NCBI GenBank assembly: GCA_902618015.1
Contig: CACMYX010000003.1
Span: forward strand, 40,001 to 104,000
From: an uncultured Alphaproteobacteria bacterium
Lineage (GTDB): Bacteria > Pseudomonadota > Alphaproteobacteria > HIMB59 > GCA-002718135
Direction: 5' to 3'
Length of the DNA stretch: 64,000 nt
In this document: positions 16,195 to 24,836 of the stretch, piece by piece
Position numbering within the stretch: position 1 is the first letter of the stretch
Layout of the letters: the number at the start of each line of letters is the position of its first letter
Notes under the pieces: model-generated
What the model was told of the DNA's origin: nothing
Seen by the model: only the letters and a program-made list of their open reading frames with translations
Database searches by the model: none
Made by a program: the position numbers and the translations under genes

Positions 16195-17316
16195 ATGAGT
16201 AATTCAGGATTAAACATGTCTAGACGTATTAGGAGGACTCCCTATACCGAGAAAGTAATTGAGGCTGGTGTAAGTGGTTTTACTGTAGTTAATCATATGC
16301 TGCTTCCAAAATCATATAAAGCAACAGTAGAAGAAGATTATTGGCACTTATCTAAAAATACTCAAATTTGGGATGTTTCATGTCAACGTCAGGTTCAAAT
16401 AATAGGAGAAGATTCTGCAAAATTAATACAACTCATGTCTCCAAGATCAATAAAAGATATGCCTATTGGTAAATGTTACTATTATCCAATGATTGATGAA
16501 AATGCAGGGATGATAAATGATCCCGTACTTTTAAAATTAAGTGAAAATAAATATTGGCTATCAGTTGCCGATTCAGATGTTCTTCTTTGGGCAAAAGGTT
16601 TGGCTGTAGGAAGAAATTTTAAAGTTGATATTATAGAGCCAGATATTTACCCCCTAGCAATTCAAGGTCCAAAATCTGAAGAATTAATGTCATCAATATT
16701 TGGTGAAAAAATAAAAAAATTAAAATTCTTTCATTTTTCTTTTTTTGAATTTGAAGGAACAAAGCAAATAATTGCAAGATCAGGATATAGCAAACAAGAT
16801 GGTTTTGAAATTTATCTTAAAGGTTTTAGTTTAGGAAAAAAACTTTGGGAAACTATTTGGGAAGCAGGAAAAGATTTTAATATTTCACCTGGATGTCCAA
16901 ATTTAATTGATAGAATAGAAGGCGGTTTATTATCCTATGGTAATGAATTTACTTTAGAAAATAATCCAATTGAATGTGGATTTGATAATTATTGTAACAA
17001 TTTATCTCATGATTTCATTGGAAAAAATGCACTAAAAAAAATATTAAAAAATGGAATAGAAAAAAAAATAAAAGGAATTACTTTTGATGGGTCCCCGACT
17101 CCTCCCTGCACAATACCTTTTCCTGTATACTCAAAAAATAGATTTCAAATTGGTAATATCACCTCTGGTATTTATTCACCATTTTTAAAAACCAATATTG
17201 GACTATCAATGGTTGATAGAGATTATTGGAATGATGGGCAGGATGTTATTGTATTAACACCAGACAATATTGAGAGAAAAGGTAAAGTGTGCTCACTACC
17301 TTTTAATTATTCTTAA
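16195..17316 (+). CDS. DMSP demethylase DmdA or DmdA-like GcvT-family enzyme
   Basis: 373 residues from ATG 16195, one base after the previous stop. An in-frame upstream ATG at 16153 would read into the preceding gene and is rejected. The N-terminal SRRIRRTPYTEKV and NHMLLP, the central SGYSKQDGFEIYLKG (folate-binding GcvT signature) and CPNLIDRIEGGLLSYGNE closely recall SAR11-type DmdA as I remember it. DmdA moves a methyl from dimethylsulfoniopropionate to tetrahydrofolate, giving methylmercaptopropionate. Paralogues in marine bacteria use other methylated substrates. Neither DmdB- nor DmdC-type genes are present, so another sulfonium or amine is possible. An alignment against curated DmdA clades would decide. 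Confidence 0.72.
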   Translation: MSNSGLNMSRRIRRTPYTEKVIEAGVSGFTVVNHMLLPKSYKATVEEDYWHLSKNTQIWDVSCQRQVQIIGEDSAKLIQLMSPRSIKDMPIGKCYYYPMIDENAGMINDPVLLKLSENKYWLSVADSDVLLWAKGLAVGRNFKVDIIEPDIYPLAIQGPKSEELMSSIFGEKIKKLKFFHFSFFEFEGTKQIIARSGYSKQDGFEIYLKGFSLGKKLWETIWEAGKDFNISPGCPNLIDRIEGGLLSYGNEFTLENNPIECGFDNYCNNLSHDFIGKNALKKILKNGIEKKIKGITFDGSPTPPCTIPFPVYSKNRFQIGNITSGIYSPFLKTNIGLSMVDRDYWNDGQDVIVLTPDNIERKGKVCSLPFNYS

Positions 17317-17317
17317 A

Positions 17318-17764
17318 ATGAGTCATTCAATCGAATTAAAGTGGGAATTAGGAGATCAGAAACTCGAATTTGGAAAATATTTAACTGATCACACAGTAAT
17401 GCTTAACGAAAATGTATCTATTGATGCAGGATCATCTCCAGATTATGGAGGAAGCGAAAGTAATATTAATCCAGAGCAAAAACTAGCTGCAGCTGTAAGT
17501 AGTTGTTTTATGATGACGTTTTTAGCTTTAGCTGCAAAAATGAAATGGCCAGTTATTAATTACAAAGATAAAGCAATTTCGTATTTAGGAAAAAATGCAG
17601 AAGGAAGAATGTTCGTCAACAAAATAGAGTTAAATCCAGCTATAGTATTTGAAGATAATTTTAATATTTCTGATCAAGAAATGAAAAAGATGAAAGAGAG
17701 ATCACATAAGTATTGTTTTATTGCTAATTCACTATCTAAAGATGTTGAAATTCAAATTAATTAA
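17318..17764 (+). CDS. OsmC-family protein
   Basis: 148 residues from ATG 17318, one base after the previous stop. The two conserved cysteines of OsmC/Ohr proteins are present: C63 (AVSSCFMMT) and C133 (KYCFIANSL). The GGSESNINPEQKLAAAVSSC segment is typical. OsmC and Ohr proteins reduce organic hydroperoxides through these thiols. In this operon it may protect against peroxide made by the FMN and FAD oxidases, or handle a thiol product of demethylation. It abuts the crotonase gene with no gap. Confidence 0.85.
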   Translation: MSHSIELKWELGDQKLEFGKYLTDHTVMLNENVSIDAGSSPDYGGSESNINPEQKLAAAVSSCFMMTFLALAAKMKWPVINYKDKAISYLGKNAEGRMFVNKIELNPAIVFEDNFNISDQEMKKMKERSHKYCFIANSLSKDVEIQIN

Positions 17765-18556
17765 ATGAATTTTAATCTAATATTATCTGAAAAAAATAAT
17801 AACATTTCTAATATTATTCTTAATGATCAGAAAAACCAAAATACTTTAAGCGAAAACATGATCAATGAATTAACCTTAGCGCTAGATATTGCTGATAAAG
17901 ATAAAGAAGTAAAAGTAATTATTTTATCATCAAAAGGTAATATTTTTTGTGCAGGACATAATTTAAAAGATTTAAATTCACAAAGATTGCAAAATGACAG
18001 AGGTGAAAGCTATTTTAAAAAAATATTTCAAATGTGCACTCAACTTATGCTGAAAATTAATAAAAATAATAAACCAGTTATAGCTATGGTTGATGGTATC
18101 GCTACTGCAGCAGGCTGTCAGTTAATTTCTAGCTGTGATTTAGCTTACTCAAGTAGCAGAGCAAAATATGCAACTCCTGGTGTTAATATTGGATTATTTT
18201 GTTCTACACCAATGGTTCCATTATCAAGAACTGTAGGTAAAAAACAAGCTATGGAAATGCTTCTCACTGGAGATCTTATAGATGCAAATAAAGCATTAAG
18301 GATTGGTTTAATAAATGATGTCTTTGAAGAAGATAGTTTAAAAGAAAATGTATTTCAAATTGCTAAAAAAATATCATCTAAATCTTCTAATACTATTAAA
18401 ATTGGTAAAGAAGCTTTTTACAAACAAAAAGATATGAATTTAGAAGACGCATATACTTTTACTTCAAATATAATGACGCAAAATATGTTACACGATGATT
18501 CCAAAGAAGGTATTGAAGCTTTTTTAGAAAAAAGAGAGCCAAACTGGAAAGAATAA
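17765..18556 (+). CDS. Enoyl-CoA hydratase/isomerase family protein, ECHDC3-like
   Basis: 263 residues of the crotonase fold. The segments SSKGNIFCAGHNLKDL (oxyanion hole) and GIATAAGCQLISSCDLAY, then ATPGVNIGLFCSTPM, resemble the ECHDC3 subgroup. The two catalytic glutamates of true enoyl-CoA hydratase are replaced by Gln119 and Gly139, so simple hydration by the classical mechanism is doubtful. It starts directly after the OsmC stop codon and ends the rightward operon, 7 bp from a convergent aldehyde dehydrogenase gene. In a DMSP-type pathway a crotonase (DmdD, AcuH) would act on methylthioacryloyl-CoA or acryloyl-CoA, but the missing glutamates argue against a simple match. Confidence 0.85.
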   Translation: MNFNLILSEKNNNISNIILNDQKNQNTLSENMINELTLALDIADKDKEVKVIILSSKGNIFCAGHNLKDLNSQRLQNDRGESYFKKIFQMCTQLMLKINKNNKPVIAMVDGIATAAGCQLISSCDLAYSSSRAKYATPGVNIGLFCSTPMVPLSRTVGKKQAMEMLLTGDLIDANKALRIGLINDVFEEDSLKENVFQIAKKISSKSSNTIKIGKEAFYKQKDMNLEDAYTFTSNIMTQNMLHDDSKEGIEAFLEKREPNWKE

Positions 18557-18563
18557 TTACTTC

Positions 18564-20036
18564 TTAAAATGGGTCAGGTTGAGATGGATTGGTAGCTAAC
18601 CATGTAGATTTAGTCTGCATGTAACTTTGCATTCCCTCCCATCCATTTTCACGACCGTATCCTGATTGCTTGAAACCTCCAACTGGAGATTGAGTAGAAG
18701 CATTAAAATAATTATTTATATAAACAGTTCCAGCCTCTATCTTATCTGCTAAACGTATAGCTTTATTAGTATCCTTAGTCCAAATACCTGCTGCAAGTCC
18801 ATAAATAGTATCGTTTGCAATTTTAATTACTTCATCTTCATTATCCCAAGATTGTATTGAGGCGACAGGTCCAAATACTTCATTTTGAGCCAAATCATCT
18901 TCATTTGGAACATTATCAAAAATAGTTGGTCCAATATAGTACCCTTCAGATTTTTGTTCTTTTCTTCCATCAATTAATAATTTTAAACCTCTTTTTTCAG
19001 CCGCTTCTATCTTAGATAAAATTAAATCATATTGCTCTTTATTTGCTATAGGTCCTATTTGTGTTGCTGCATCATTTGGGTGACCAACTTTAGCTTTTTT
19101 AACAACTTCTAATAAATTTTGAGTAAATTTATCTTTTATATCTTTATGCACTAATATTCTTGATCCTGAAATACAGCTATGACCTGAAACTGGAAAGATT
19201 CCTGAAACAACTCCATTAACTGATAAAGTTAAATCAGCATCTTTAAATATAATTTGTGGTGATTTTCCTCCTAGCTCCATAATAATAGGTTTAACGTTTT
19301 TGGATGCACTTAAACTAGCTGCACTCCCCCCTTTTGTTCCGCCTGTAAAACTTATCATTCTAACATCTTGGTGTTCAATAAGAGGTGCACCAGTGGTAGG
19401 ACCAAAACCAGTAATAACATTAATTAAACCTTCAGGAAGATCCGCTTCTTCTAAAATTTTCATTAACTCTAATGTAGAGCACGATGCTCTTTCTGAAGGT
19501 TTAATTACAACAGTATTGCCTGCTGCTATTGCTGGTGCCAATTTCCAGATTAATGTTCCAATTGGTGAATTCCAAGGTAGAATGAGGGCAACAACTCCAA
19601 ATGGTTCCCATTTTAAATAATTATGCATATTTGGAACCTCTGAAGGTATCAGTCTACCTTCATACTTGTCGCACATACCTGCATAATAATAAAAACTCTC
19701 AGTCTGCCAGCTAGTTAAAGAAGGAGTGATATTTTTTGGAAGTTTGCCGTTGTCTTTGGTTTCTATTTTTCCAATGCGTTCTGCGTTTTTAGCAATAATA
19801 TCTCCAATTCTAGTTAATGTTCTCCCTCTTTCTGCTGGATGCATTTTACCATAAGGGCCATCATAATAAGCACGTTTAGCAGATGATACTGCAAGATTAA
19901 TATCTTTTTTATTACAGTCAGGGACCTTTGCCCATACTTTACCTATAGATGGATCCTCACTTTCAAAATATTTTTCAGAAGAAGGGTCATGCCATTTATT
20001 TCCTGCATAAAATTTGTAGGTTTGAATTTCAGACAT
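18564..20036 (-). CDS. NAD(P)-dependent aldehyde dehydrogenase
   Basis: 490 residues. The catalytic cysteine is in VSGHSCISGSRILV (about 291) and the general-base glutamate in IMELGGKSPQ (about 257). The coenzyme loop is SFTGGTKGG. The N-terminal PSIGKVWAKVPDC segment fits the betaine/aminobutyraldehyde dehydrogenase branch. It oxidises an aldehyde to an acid. It is leftward and convergent with the demethylase operon, and lies 49 bp downstream of the second GMC oxidoreductase gene (20086-21723). The pair would turn an alcohol into an acid in two steps, as BetA and BetB do for choline. The substrate is unknown. Confidence 0.9.
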   Translation of the reverse strand: MSEIQTYKFYAGNKWHDPSSEKYFESEDPSIGKVWAKVPDCNKKDINLAVSSAKRAYYDGPYGKMHPAERGRTLTRIGDIIAKNAERIGKIETKDNGKLPKNITPSLTSWQTESFYYYAGMCDKYEGRLIPSEVPNMHNYLKWEPFGVVALILPWNSPIGTLIWKLAPAIAAGNTVVIKPSERASCSTLELMKILEEADLPEGLINVITGFGPTTGAPLIEHQDVRMISFTGGTKGGSAASLSASKNVKPIIMELGGKSPQIIFKDADLTLSVNGVVSGIFPVSGHSCISGSRILVHKDIKDKFTQNLLEVVKKAKVGHPNDAATQIGPIANKEQYDLILSKIEAAEKRGLKLLIDGRKEQKSEGYYIGPTIFDNVPNEDDLAQNEVFGPVASIQSWDNEDEVIKIANDTIYGLAAGIWTKDTNKAIRLADKIEAGTVYINNYFNASTQSPVGGFKQSGYGRENGWEGMQSYMQTKSTWLATNPSQPDPF

Positions 20037-20085
20037 AATTTATTTAAACTTAAATATTTTCATTGGTCAACTTATTTGTGATTAA

Positions 20086-21723
20086 TTAATTTTTTAATAT
20101 CATATCTGATGCTTTTTCTGCTAACATAATTACAGATGCATTTATATTGCCACTTATCATATCTGGAAAAGAAGATGCATCTACTACTCTAAGATTGTCT
20201 ATTCCTCTAACTTTAAGCTGATTATCAAGTACAGCCATTTTGTTATTACTGGAACCCATTGCACAAGTAGATGCAGGATGATGCCCTGTTTGTACATGAT
20301 TTCGAACTGACTCTTTTAAATCCTGATCACTTTTTATTTTTTTTCCTGGAAGTATTTCCTCCGAAACAATTTTAGCTAAACTGGGTTTTGATAATACTTC
20401 TCTTGTATGCTTCATCCCTTCTATCATATCTTCCATATCCGATGGATCGATGAACCAATTTGGATTTATATTAAGTTCATCATTAGGATTTGAGCTTTTA
20501 AGTTTTACACTTCCTGTGCTCTTTGGTCTTAATAAATTAATTTGAAAGTGTAATCCTGGAAAAGCTTTTTTACCTCTAGAAAAAAATAATGAACCAAAAT
20601 TTAATAAATTGTCTAAACTCATAGACCAGTTATCTTTTTCTTCTTTAAAACACATAGGTGTCATGAACACTTGTATTTCAGGCATTTCTTTTTCTCTTAT
20701 TGCATGAAATAAATTTGTTGACCAAAAAGGAGCAGCAGCTAATCCTTGTTTAAATAAAATATATTTTAATCCTACAATAATAGCTCTATCGATCCTTTGA
20801 TATTTAGAGAAACTTAAATTGTTGTTTTGAAAAGCCCAATTCATTGGCATAACAGGATGATCGTGAAGGTTTTCACCTACTCCAGGTAAGTTAATTAATA
20901 ATTCTATATTTTTTTCTTTTAAATGTTCTTCTGGGCCAATTCCTGACAACATTAGACATTTGGGACTACCGAATGCTCCTAAAGATAATATTACCTCTGA
21001 TGATGCATAAACTTCACCGTTTGATAAAAGTAATCCTTTAGCTTTATTTTTCTCAATTAAAATTTTTATTACAGATGTATTTTTATAAATTGTTAAGTTG
21101 CTAGGTTTAAATTTCAAATAAGCTTCTGCAGATGATTGTCTTTTTCCCTTCCATACTTTAACATCATATCGGCCTACTCCATTTAGATTGCCATTGTAAA
21201 AATCATTATTAATTTCTGCCCCAGCTTCAACACATGCATCAATAAATGCTTTATCGATAGAATTGTAATTACCAGCTGGTGTAAGTTTTAAAGGACCTGA
21301 ATGTGAGTGATATTTATTTTTTTCTCTATGAAAAGCTGAGGCAGATCTTTTGAAATATGGTAATACATCATTATATGACCAACCCTGTAAGCCCTTTTGT
21401 CTCCACCGATTAAAATCACCTGGAGCGCCTCTCATGTAAATCATACCGTTTAAAAGAGAAGATCCTCCTAGCCCTTTACCTCTAGGGTATAAAATTTTTC
21501 TATTATTTAAAGAAGGCTGAGGTACTGACTCAAAACCCCAATCAAATTTAGGGTTTCCGAAAATGTATCCGTTACCACCGGGCATTTGAGTGAATAAACT
21601 TTTTCCTGACCCCCCTGCTTCTATTAGTAATACCTTTATATCTTTATTTTCAGATAATCTTGAGGCTAATGTACAGCCAGCAGATCCTCCTCCTGCTATT
21701 ATATAGTCAAATGTTTTTTTCAT
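20086..21723 (-). CDS. GMC-family FAD oxidoreductase (choline/alcohol dehydrogenase-like)
   Basis: 545 residues. The FAD motif is GGGSAGCTLASRLSE (about 11-25). GMC signature 1 is GKGLGGSSLLNGMIYMRG and signature 2 is GAFGSPKCLMLSGIGP. Catalytic residues are His482 (HHPASTC) and Asn528 (GNINAS). It is a second, distinct GMC enzyme, closer to BetA/AlkJ-type alcohol dehydrogenases than the one at 2624-4225. It is leftward and followed by an aldehyde dehydrogenase gene, giving an alcohol-to-acid pair. It diverges from the hydratase gene at 21784, so the 60-bp gap between them must carry two promoters. Confidence 0.9.
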   Translation of the reverse strand: MKKTFDYIIAGGGSAGCTLASRLSENKDIKVLLIEAGGSGKSLFTQMPGGNGYIFGNPKFDWGFESVPQPSLNNRKILYPRGKGLGGSSLLNGMIYMRGAPGDFNRWRQKGLQGWSYNDVLPYFKRSASAFHREKNKYHSHSGPLKLTPAGNYNSIDKAFIDACVEAGAEINNDFYNGNLNGVGRYDVKVWKGKRQSSAEAYLKFKPSNLTIYKNTSVIKILIEKNKAKGLLLSNGEVYASSEVILSLGAFGSPKCLMLSGIGPEEHLKEKNIELLINLPGVGENLHDHPVMPMNWAFQNNNLSFSKYQRIDRAIIVGLKYILFKQGLAAAPFWSTNLFHAIREKEMPEIQVFMTPMCFKEEKDNWSMSLDNLLNFGSLFFSRGKKAFPGLHFQINLLRPKSTGSVKLKSSNPNDELNINPNWFIDPSDMEDMIEGMKHTREVLSKPSLAKIVSEEILPGKKIKSDQDLKESVRNHVQTGHHPASTCAMGSSNNKMAVLDNQLKVRGIDNLRVVDASSFPDMISGNINASVIMLAEKASDMILKN

Positions 21724-21783
21724 TTTTTTAAAATATAAATTATACTAATTATTAATTTATAAGTAAATTCGAGTAAATTAAAT

Positions 21784-22602
21784 ATGAATAATTACAAAGA
21801 TTGGATTGGAAAGAAAATTTCAAGAAGCGATATTATTACTCCTCGATTAGTTGATCATTTAAAAAAAACAATTGATCAAAACTGTTTAAGTGATCAAACT
21901 GTGCCTGAGGGAATTTTCTTATGTTTATGCTCAGATGTAGCTTCAATAAATGATCTAGACAAAGATGGAAATGCAAAATTAGGAATTTTCTTACCCGAGT
22001 TACCTTATAAAATTAGAATGTGGGCTGGTGGTAAAATAAAAATATTTGATGAATTTGAAATTGGATCTGAAATTAAAAAAAATTCAACCATTTCAAGTAT
22101 TGAATTTAAAGAAGGTAGATCAGGAAATCTATGTTTTGTTAATATTAATCATGAATATTTAAATAAAAATAAATTAATAATATCAGAAGATCAAACTGCT
22201 GTTTATAGAGAAAAAATAAATAAAAACTCCATTACTCCTAAAATAAAAGACGAATTAAAATTAATTGATAAAGTAGAAATTTTTAGTTCATCAACTTTGC
22301 TGTTTAGATATTCTGCTTTAACTTTTAATGGACATAAGATTCATTATGATAATGATTATTCAAAAAATTATGAGGGTCATATGGGATTATTAGTACATGC
22401 ACCTCTTCAAGCAACTTATCTTTTAAATCTTGCTAGAAAAAACAAGATTGAGTACAATTATTTTGAATATAAAGCTACAGCGCCTCTTGTATATAACAAT
22501 AATTTCTTTGTAGAAATTGGTGAAAATCGAGATGATGAAATTATTGGAAGAATTCTTAATGAAAAACAAGAAACTACAATGATTGCAAAATATAAAAAAT
22601 GA
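21784..22602 (+). CDS. Double hot-dog hydratase, mesaconyl-C4-CoA hydratase/HTD2-like
   Basis: 272 residues. The C-terminal hot-dog domain has the MaoC-type active-site segment YSALTFNGHKIHYD (177-190), with Asn182, His187 and Asp189, followed by YEGHMGLLVHAPLQA. The N-terminal half is a second, degenerate hot-dog. This pattern fits FAS1-like dehydratases such as mesaconyl-C4-CoA or beta-methylmalyl-CoA hydratases, which add water to short branched enoyl-CoA esters. Its stop overlaps the start of an MmgE/PrpD gene by 4 bp, so the two are translationally coupled. No CoA-transferase or citramalyl-CoA lyase is visible nearby, so the CoA substrate is open. Confidence 0.8.
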   Translation: MNNYKDWIGKKISRSDIITPRLVDHLKKTIDQNCLSDQTVPEGIFLCLCSDVASINDLDKDGNAKLGIFLPELPYKIRMWAGGKIKIFDEFEIGSEIKKNSTISSIEFKEGRSGNLCFVNINHEYLNKNKLIISEDQTAVYREKINKNSITPKIKDELKLIDKVEIFSSSTLLFRYSALTFNGHKIHYDNDYSKNYEGHMGLLVHAPLQATYLLNLARKNKIEYNYFEYKATAPLVYNNNFFVEIGENRDDEIIGRILNEKQETTMIAKYKK

Positions 22603-23924
22603 GTTTTCATAAAAAATTTTGTAATTGGGCATCACAAAAAAAAATTAATATCAATAAGGTAACTTATAAAAGAGCAGAAAATGCATTAATAGATACCCTA
22701 GCTTGTATATTATCAGGTGTTAAAGAAAAACAATCAAAGGTTGCTTTAAAATACTGTTTAGAAAATAATAATTCAAAAAACATTAAGATATTTGGAGGAG
22801 GAAAAAAATTATCTATTTCTGAAGCATGTTTTTTACATGGAGTAAGATCAGCGTCAATAGACTTTGATGATTACGAATACGTTGCAGGATCTCATCCTAG
22901 TGCGCCAATTTTTTCAGCTCTAATATCTATTGCTCAAATGAAAAACATCTCAATTGAGGAAACATATCAGGGATGGGTAGTAGGATATGAATTAATAATA
23001 AAATTAGGACAAGCACTTAGCTATGATCATTATTATAAAGGATGGCATTCAGCAAATACAATAGGCGTGGTTGGAACTGCTGCAGCAGTATCTAAAGTGT
23101 TAAAATTAAATGCAGATCAAATGGCAAATGCAATTTCTATTGCAACAAGTTTTTCATCTGGTTTAAAACAACAATTCGGAAAAGATACAAAAGCTTTTCA
23201 TATAGGGTTTGCCGCACAAGCAGGGGTACAATCAGCCTTACTTGCAAAAAATGGAGGGACAGCTAATCAAGATATTTGGAATATTGAGAGAGGATTTATT
23301 GAATTGTATGGTAGTAAATTTTCTAAAAAATTAAATAATAATTTTAAAAGATCAGATTTAGGAAATGCAATAATTAAATTTCCAAATTTCATTAAGTTTT
23401 GGCCAGTTTGTAGTTATTCACAAAGGGTTATACAAGGAGGATTAATTTTAAATAAAAAAATTTTTATAAAAAAAAATATTAAATCTATCACAATTGAGTT
23501 TCCAGAACCTTGGTTCAGAGTATCAAAATTTCATATACCTAAAAATTCTACTGAAGCTAGATTTTCATTGAGTTATTGTTTAGCAACCGCTCTCATTAAT
23601 GGTAAATTTGATTTAAATAGTTTAAATATTTCTAAAAATAAAAAAAGTTTAAAATTGACTAGAAAGATTAAACTAATCACTTACATAGTTCCAAATAATT
23701 TTGAAGACTATGATCCTAAGTATCCTGATATAATTAAAGTTATAATGAATGATGGAAATATATTGATTGAAAAAATATCACATATTAAAGGAGGAAAAAA
23801 TAACCCTTTAAAAGACGAAGATATTGATAATAAATTTTTAATGTGTGGAGGTAAAAGAAATATTTTAAATAAAATTAGAAACCAAAAATATAAGAAGAAA
23901 AATTTAAAAGGAATAATTTTTTAA
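22599..23924 (+). CDS. MmgE/PrpD family protein
   Basis: 441 residues, typical for the family. Recognisable segments are ALIDTLACILSG (about 28-40), SASIDFDDYEYVAGSHPSAP (about 88-107), YDHYYKGWHSANTIGVVGTAAA and KAFHIGFAAQAGVQSALLA. The family includes 2-methylcitrate dehydratase (PrpD), cis-aconitate decarboxylase and iminodisuccinate epimerase, acting on tricarboxylic or dicarboxylic acids. It overlaps the hydratase gene by 4 bp (ATGA), which points to a joint pathway for a branched dicarboxylate or its CoA ester. No prpB or prpC is present, so the methylcitrate cycle is not indicated. It ends 1 bp from a convergent transporter gene. Confidence 0.85.
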   Translation: MSFHKKFCNWASQKKININKVTYKRAENALIDTLACILSGVKEKQSKVALKYCLENNNSKNIKIFGGGKKLSISEACFLHGVRSASIDFDDYEYVAGSHPSAPIFSALISIAQMKNISIEETYQGWVVGYELIIKLGQALSYDHYYKGWHSANTIGVVGTAAAVSKVLKLNADQMANAISIATSFSSGLKQQFGKDTKAFHIGFAAQAGVQSALLAKNGGTANQDIWNIERGFIELYGSKFSKKLNNNFKRSDLGNAIIKFPNFIKFWPVCSYSQRVIQGGLILNKKIFIKKNIKSITIEFPEPWFRVSKFHIPKNSTEARFSLSYCLATALINGKFDLNSLNISKNKKSLKLTRKIKLITYIVPNNFEDYDPKYPDIIKVIMNDGNILIEKISHIKGGKNNPLKDEDIDNKFLMCGGKRNILNKIRNQKYKKKNLKGIIF

Positions 23925-23925
23925 T

Positions 23926-24786
23926 TTAGCTATTTTTTCTTTCTCTGTAAGCTATAAATATTCCAGTACTAATAATTATTGTTCCCCCTAAATAAATACT
24001 TAAAGTTGGAACCTCAGAATAAATTAAATATCCCATTATTCCTACAAATATAAAAGATGAGTATTCAAAGGGCGAAGTAATTGCAACATCTGCGTATTTA
24101 GCTGCTTGAGACATAAATAAATGTCCTAGTGATCCCAACACACCTAAACTCATAGCTAAAATTAATTGAATTCCATTTGGCATAATAAAATTATCAGGGA
24201 AAAATATTATTGACGTAATTAATAATGCAAAAGAGTAATAAAAAACAATTGCAACACTAGAATCAGTACTCATTACTGATCTAGTTGATAAATAAACAGA
24301 AGCCATAAAAGCTGCAGATATTAGAGGATAGAGTGTTTCTAATTTGAACAAGTCAGTACCGGGCTTAACAATAATTAATACACCGATAAAACCAATCAAT
24401 ATTGCAGTAGTTCTAAAAATCCCAATTCTCTCGCCAAGTATTGGTACAGCAAGAAAAGCAGCAATAATGGGAGCAGAATGTGCAATAGCAATATTTTCAG
24501 ATAACATTAAATGATTAATTCCGTAAATATAGAATACAACACAAGCAGAAGCGGAAAGAGCTCGGATAGCATGTCCAACTGGTTTTTTAGTTTTTAACTT
24601 ATCAAATCCAAAATACATTGCTAAAAAAGTTGCAATAATACTTCCACTTAGTGCTCTGAAGAATATTGATTCCCATACAGGAAAATGAAAGCTTAAATAT
24701 TTATACGTGATATCATTTATACTTAGACAAAACATGGACAATAACATGAAAGAAATTCCCAAGAGATTATTATTTTTGGATTTCAT
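23926..24786 (-). CDS. DMT-superfamily transporter (EamA family)
   Basis: 286 residues and ten predicted membrane helices in two EamA repeats. The first covers about 8-140 and includes EIAIAHSAPIIAAFLAVPILGE-like helices around residues 93-118. The second covers about 150-280 and includes SPFEYSSFIFVGIMGYLIYSE-like helices. Members export or import amino acids, metabolites or quaternary compounds by proton antiport. It is leftward and convergent with the MmgE/PrpD gene, and diverges from the dioxygenase gene at 24837 across a 50-bp gap. The cargo is unknown; a role in the surrounding catabolism is only a guess from position. Confidence 0.88.
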   Translation of the reverse strand: MKSKNNNLLGISFMLLSMFCLSINDITYKYLSFHFPVWESIFFRALSGSIIATFLAMYFGFDKLKTKKPVGHAIRALSASACVVFYIYGINHLMLSENIAIAHSAPIIAAFLAVPILGERIGIFRTTAILIGFIGVLIIVKPGTDLFKLETLYPLISAAFMASVYLSTRSVMSTDSSVAIVFYYSFALLITSIIFFPDNFIMPNGIQLILAMSLGVLGSLGHLFMSQAAKYADVAITSPFEYSSFIFVGIMGYLIYSEVPTLSIYLGGTIIISTGIFIAYRERKNS

Positions 24787-24836
24787 TAATTTGTTAAATA
24801 TACTATGATAATTTATTCAGATATAAATATTTCAAA

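Noticed and set aside
19300..19620. Rightward open frame of 106 codons
   Set aside because: Antisense to the conserved core of an aldehyde dehydrogenase gene, with no ribosome-binding site or family match.
21784..23924. Methylcitrate cycle operon
   Set aside because: The MmgE/PrpD protein is present but methylcitrate synthase and methylisocitrate lyase are not.
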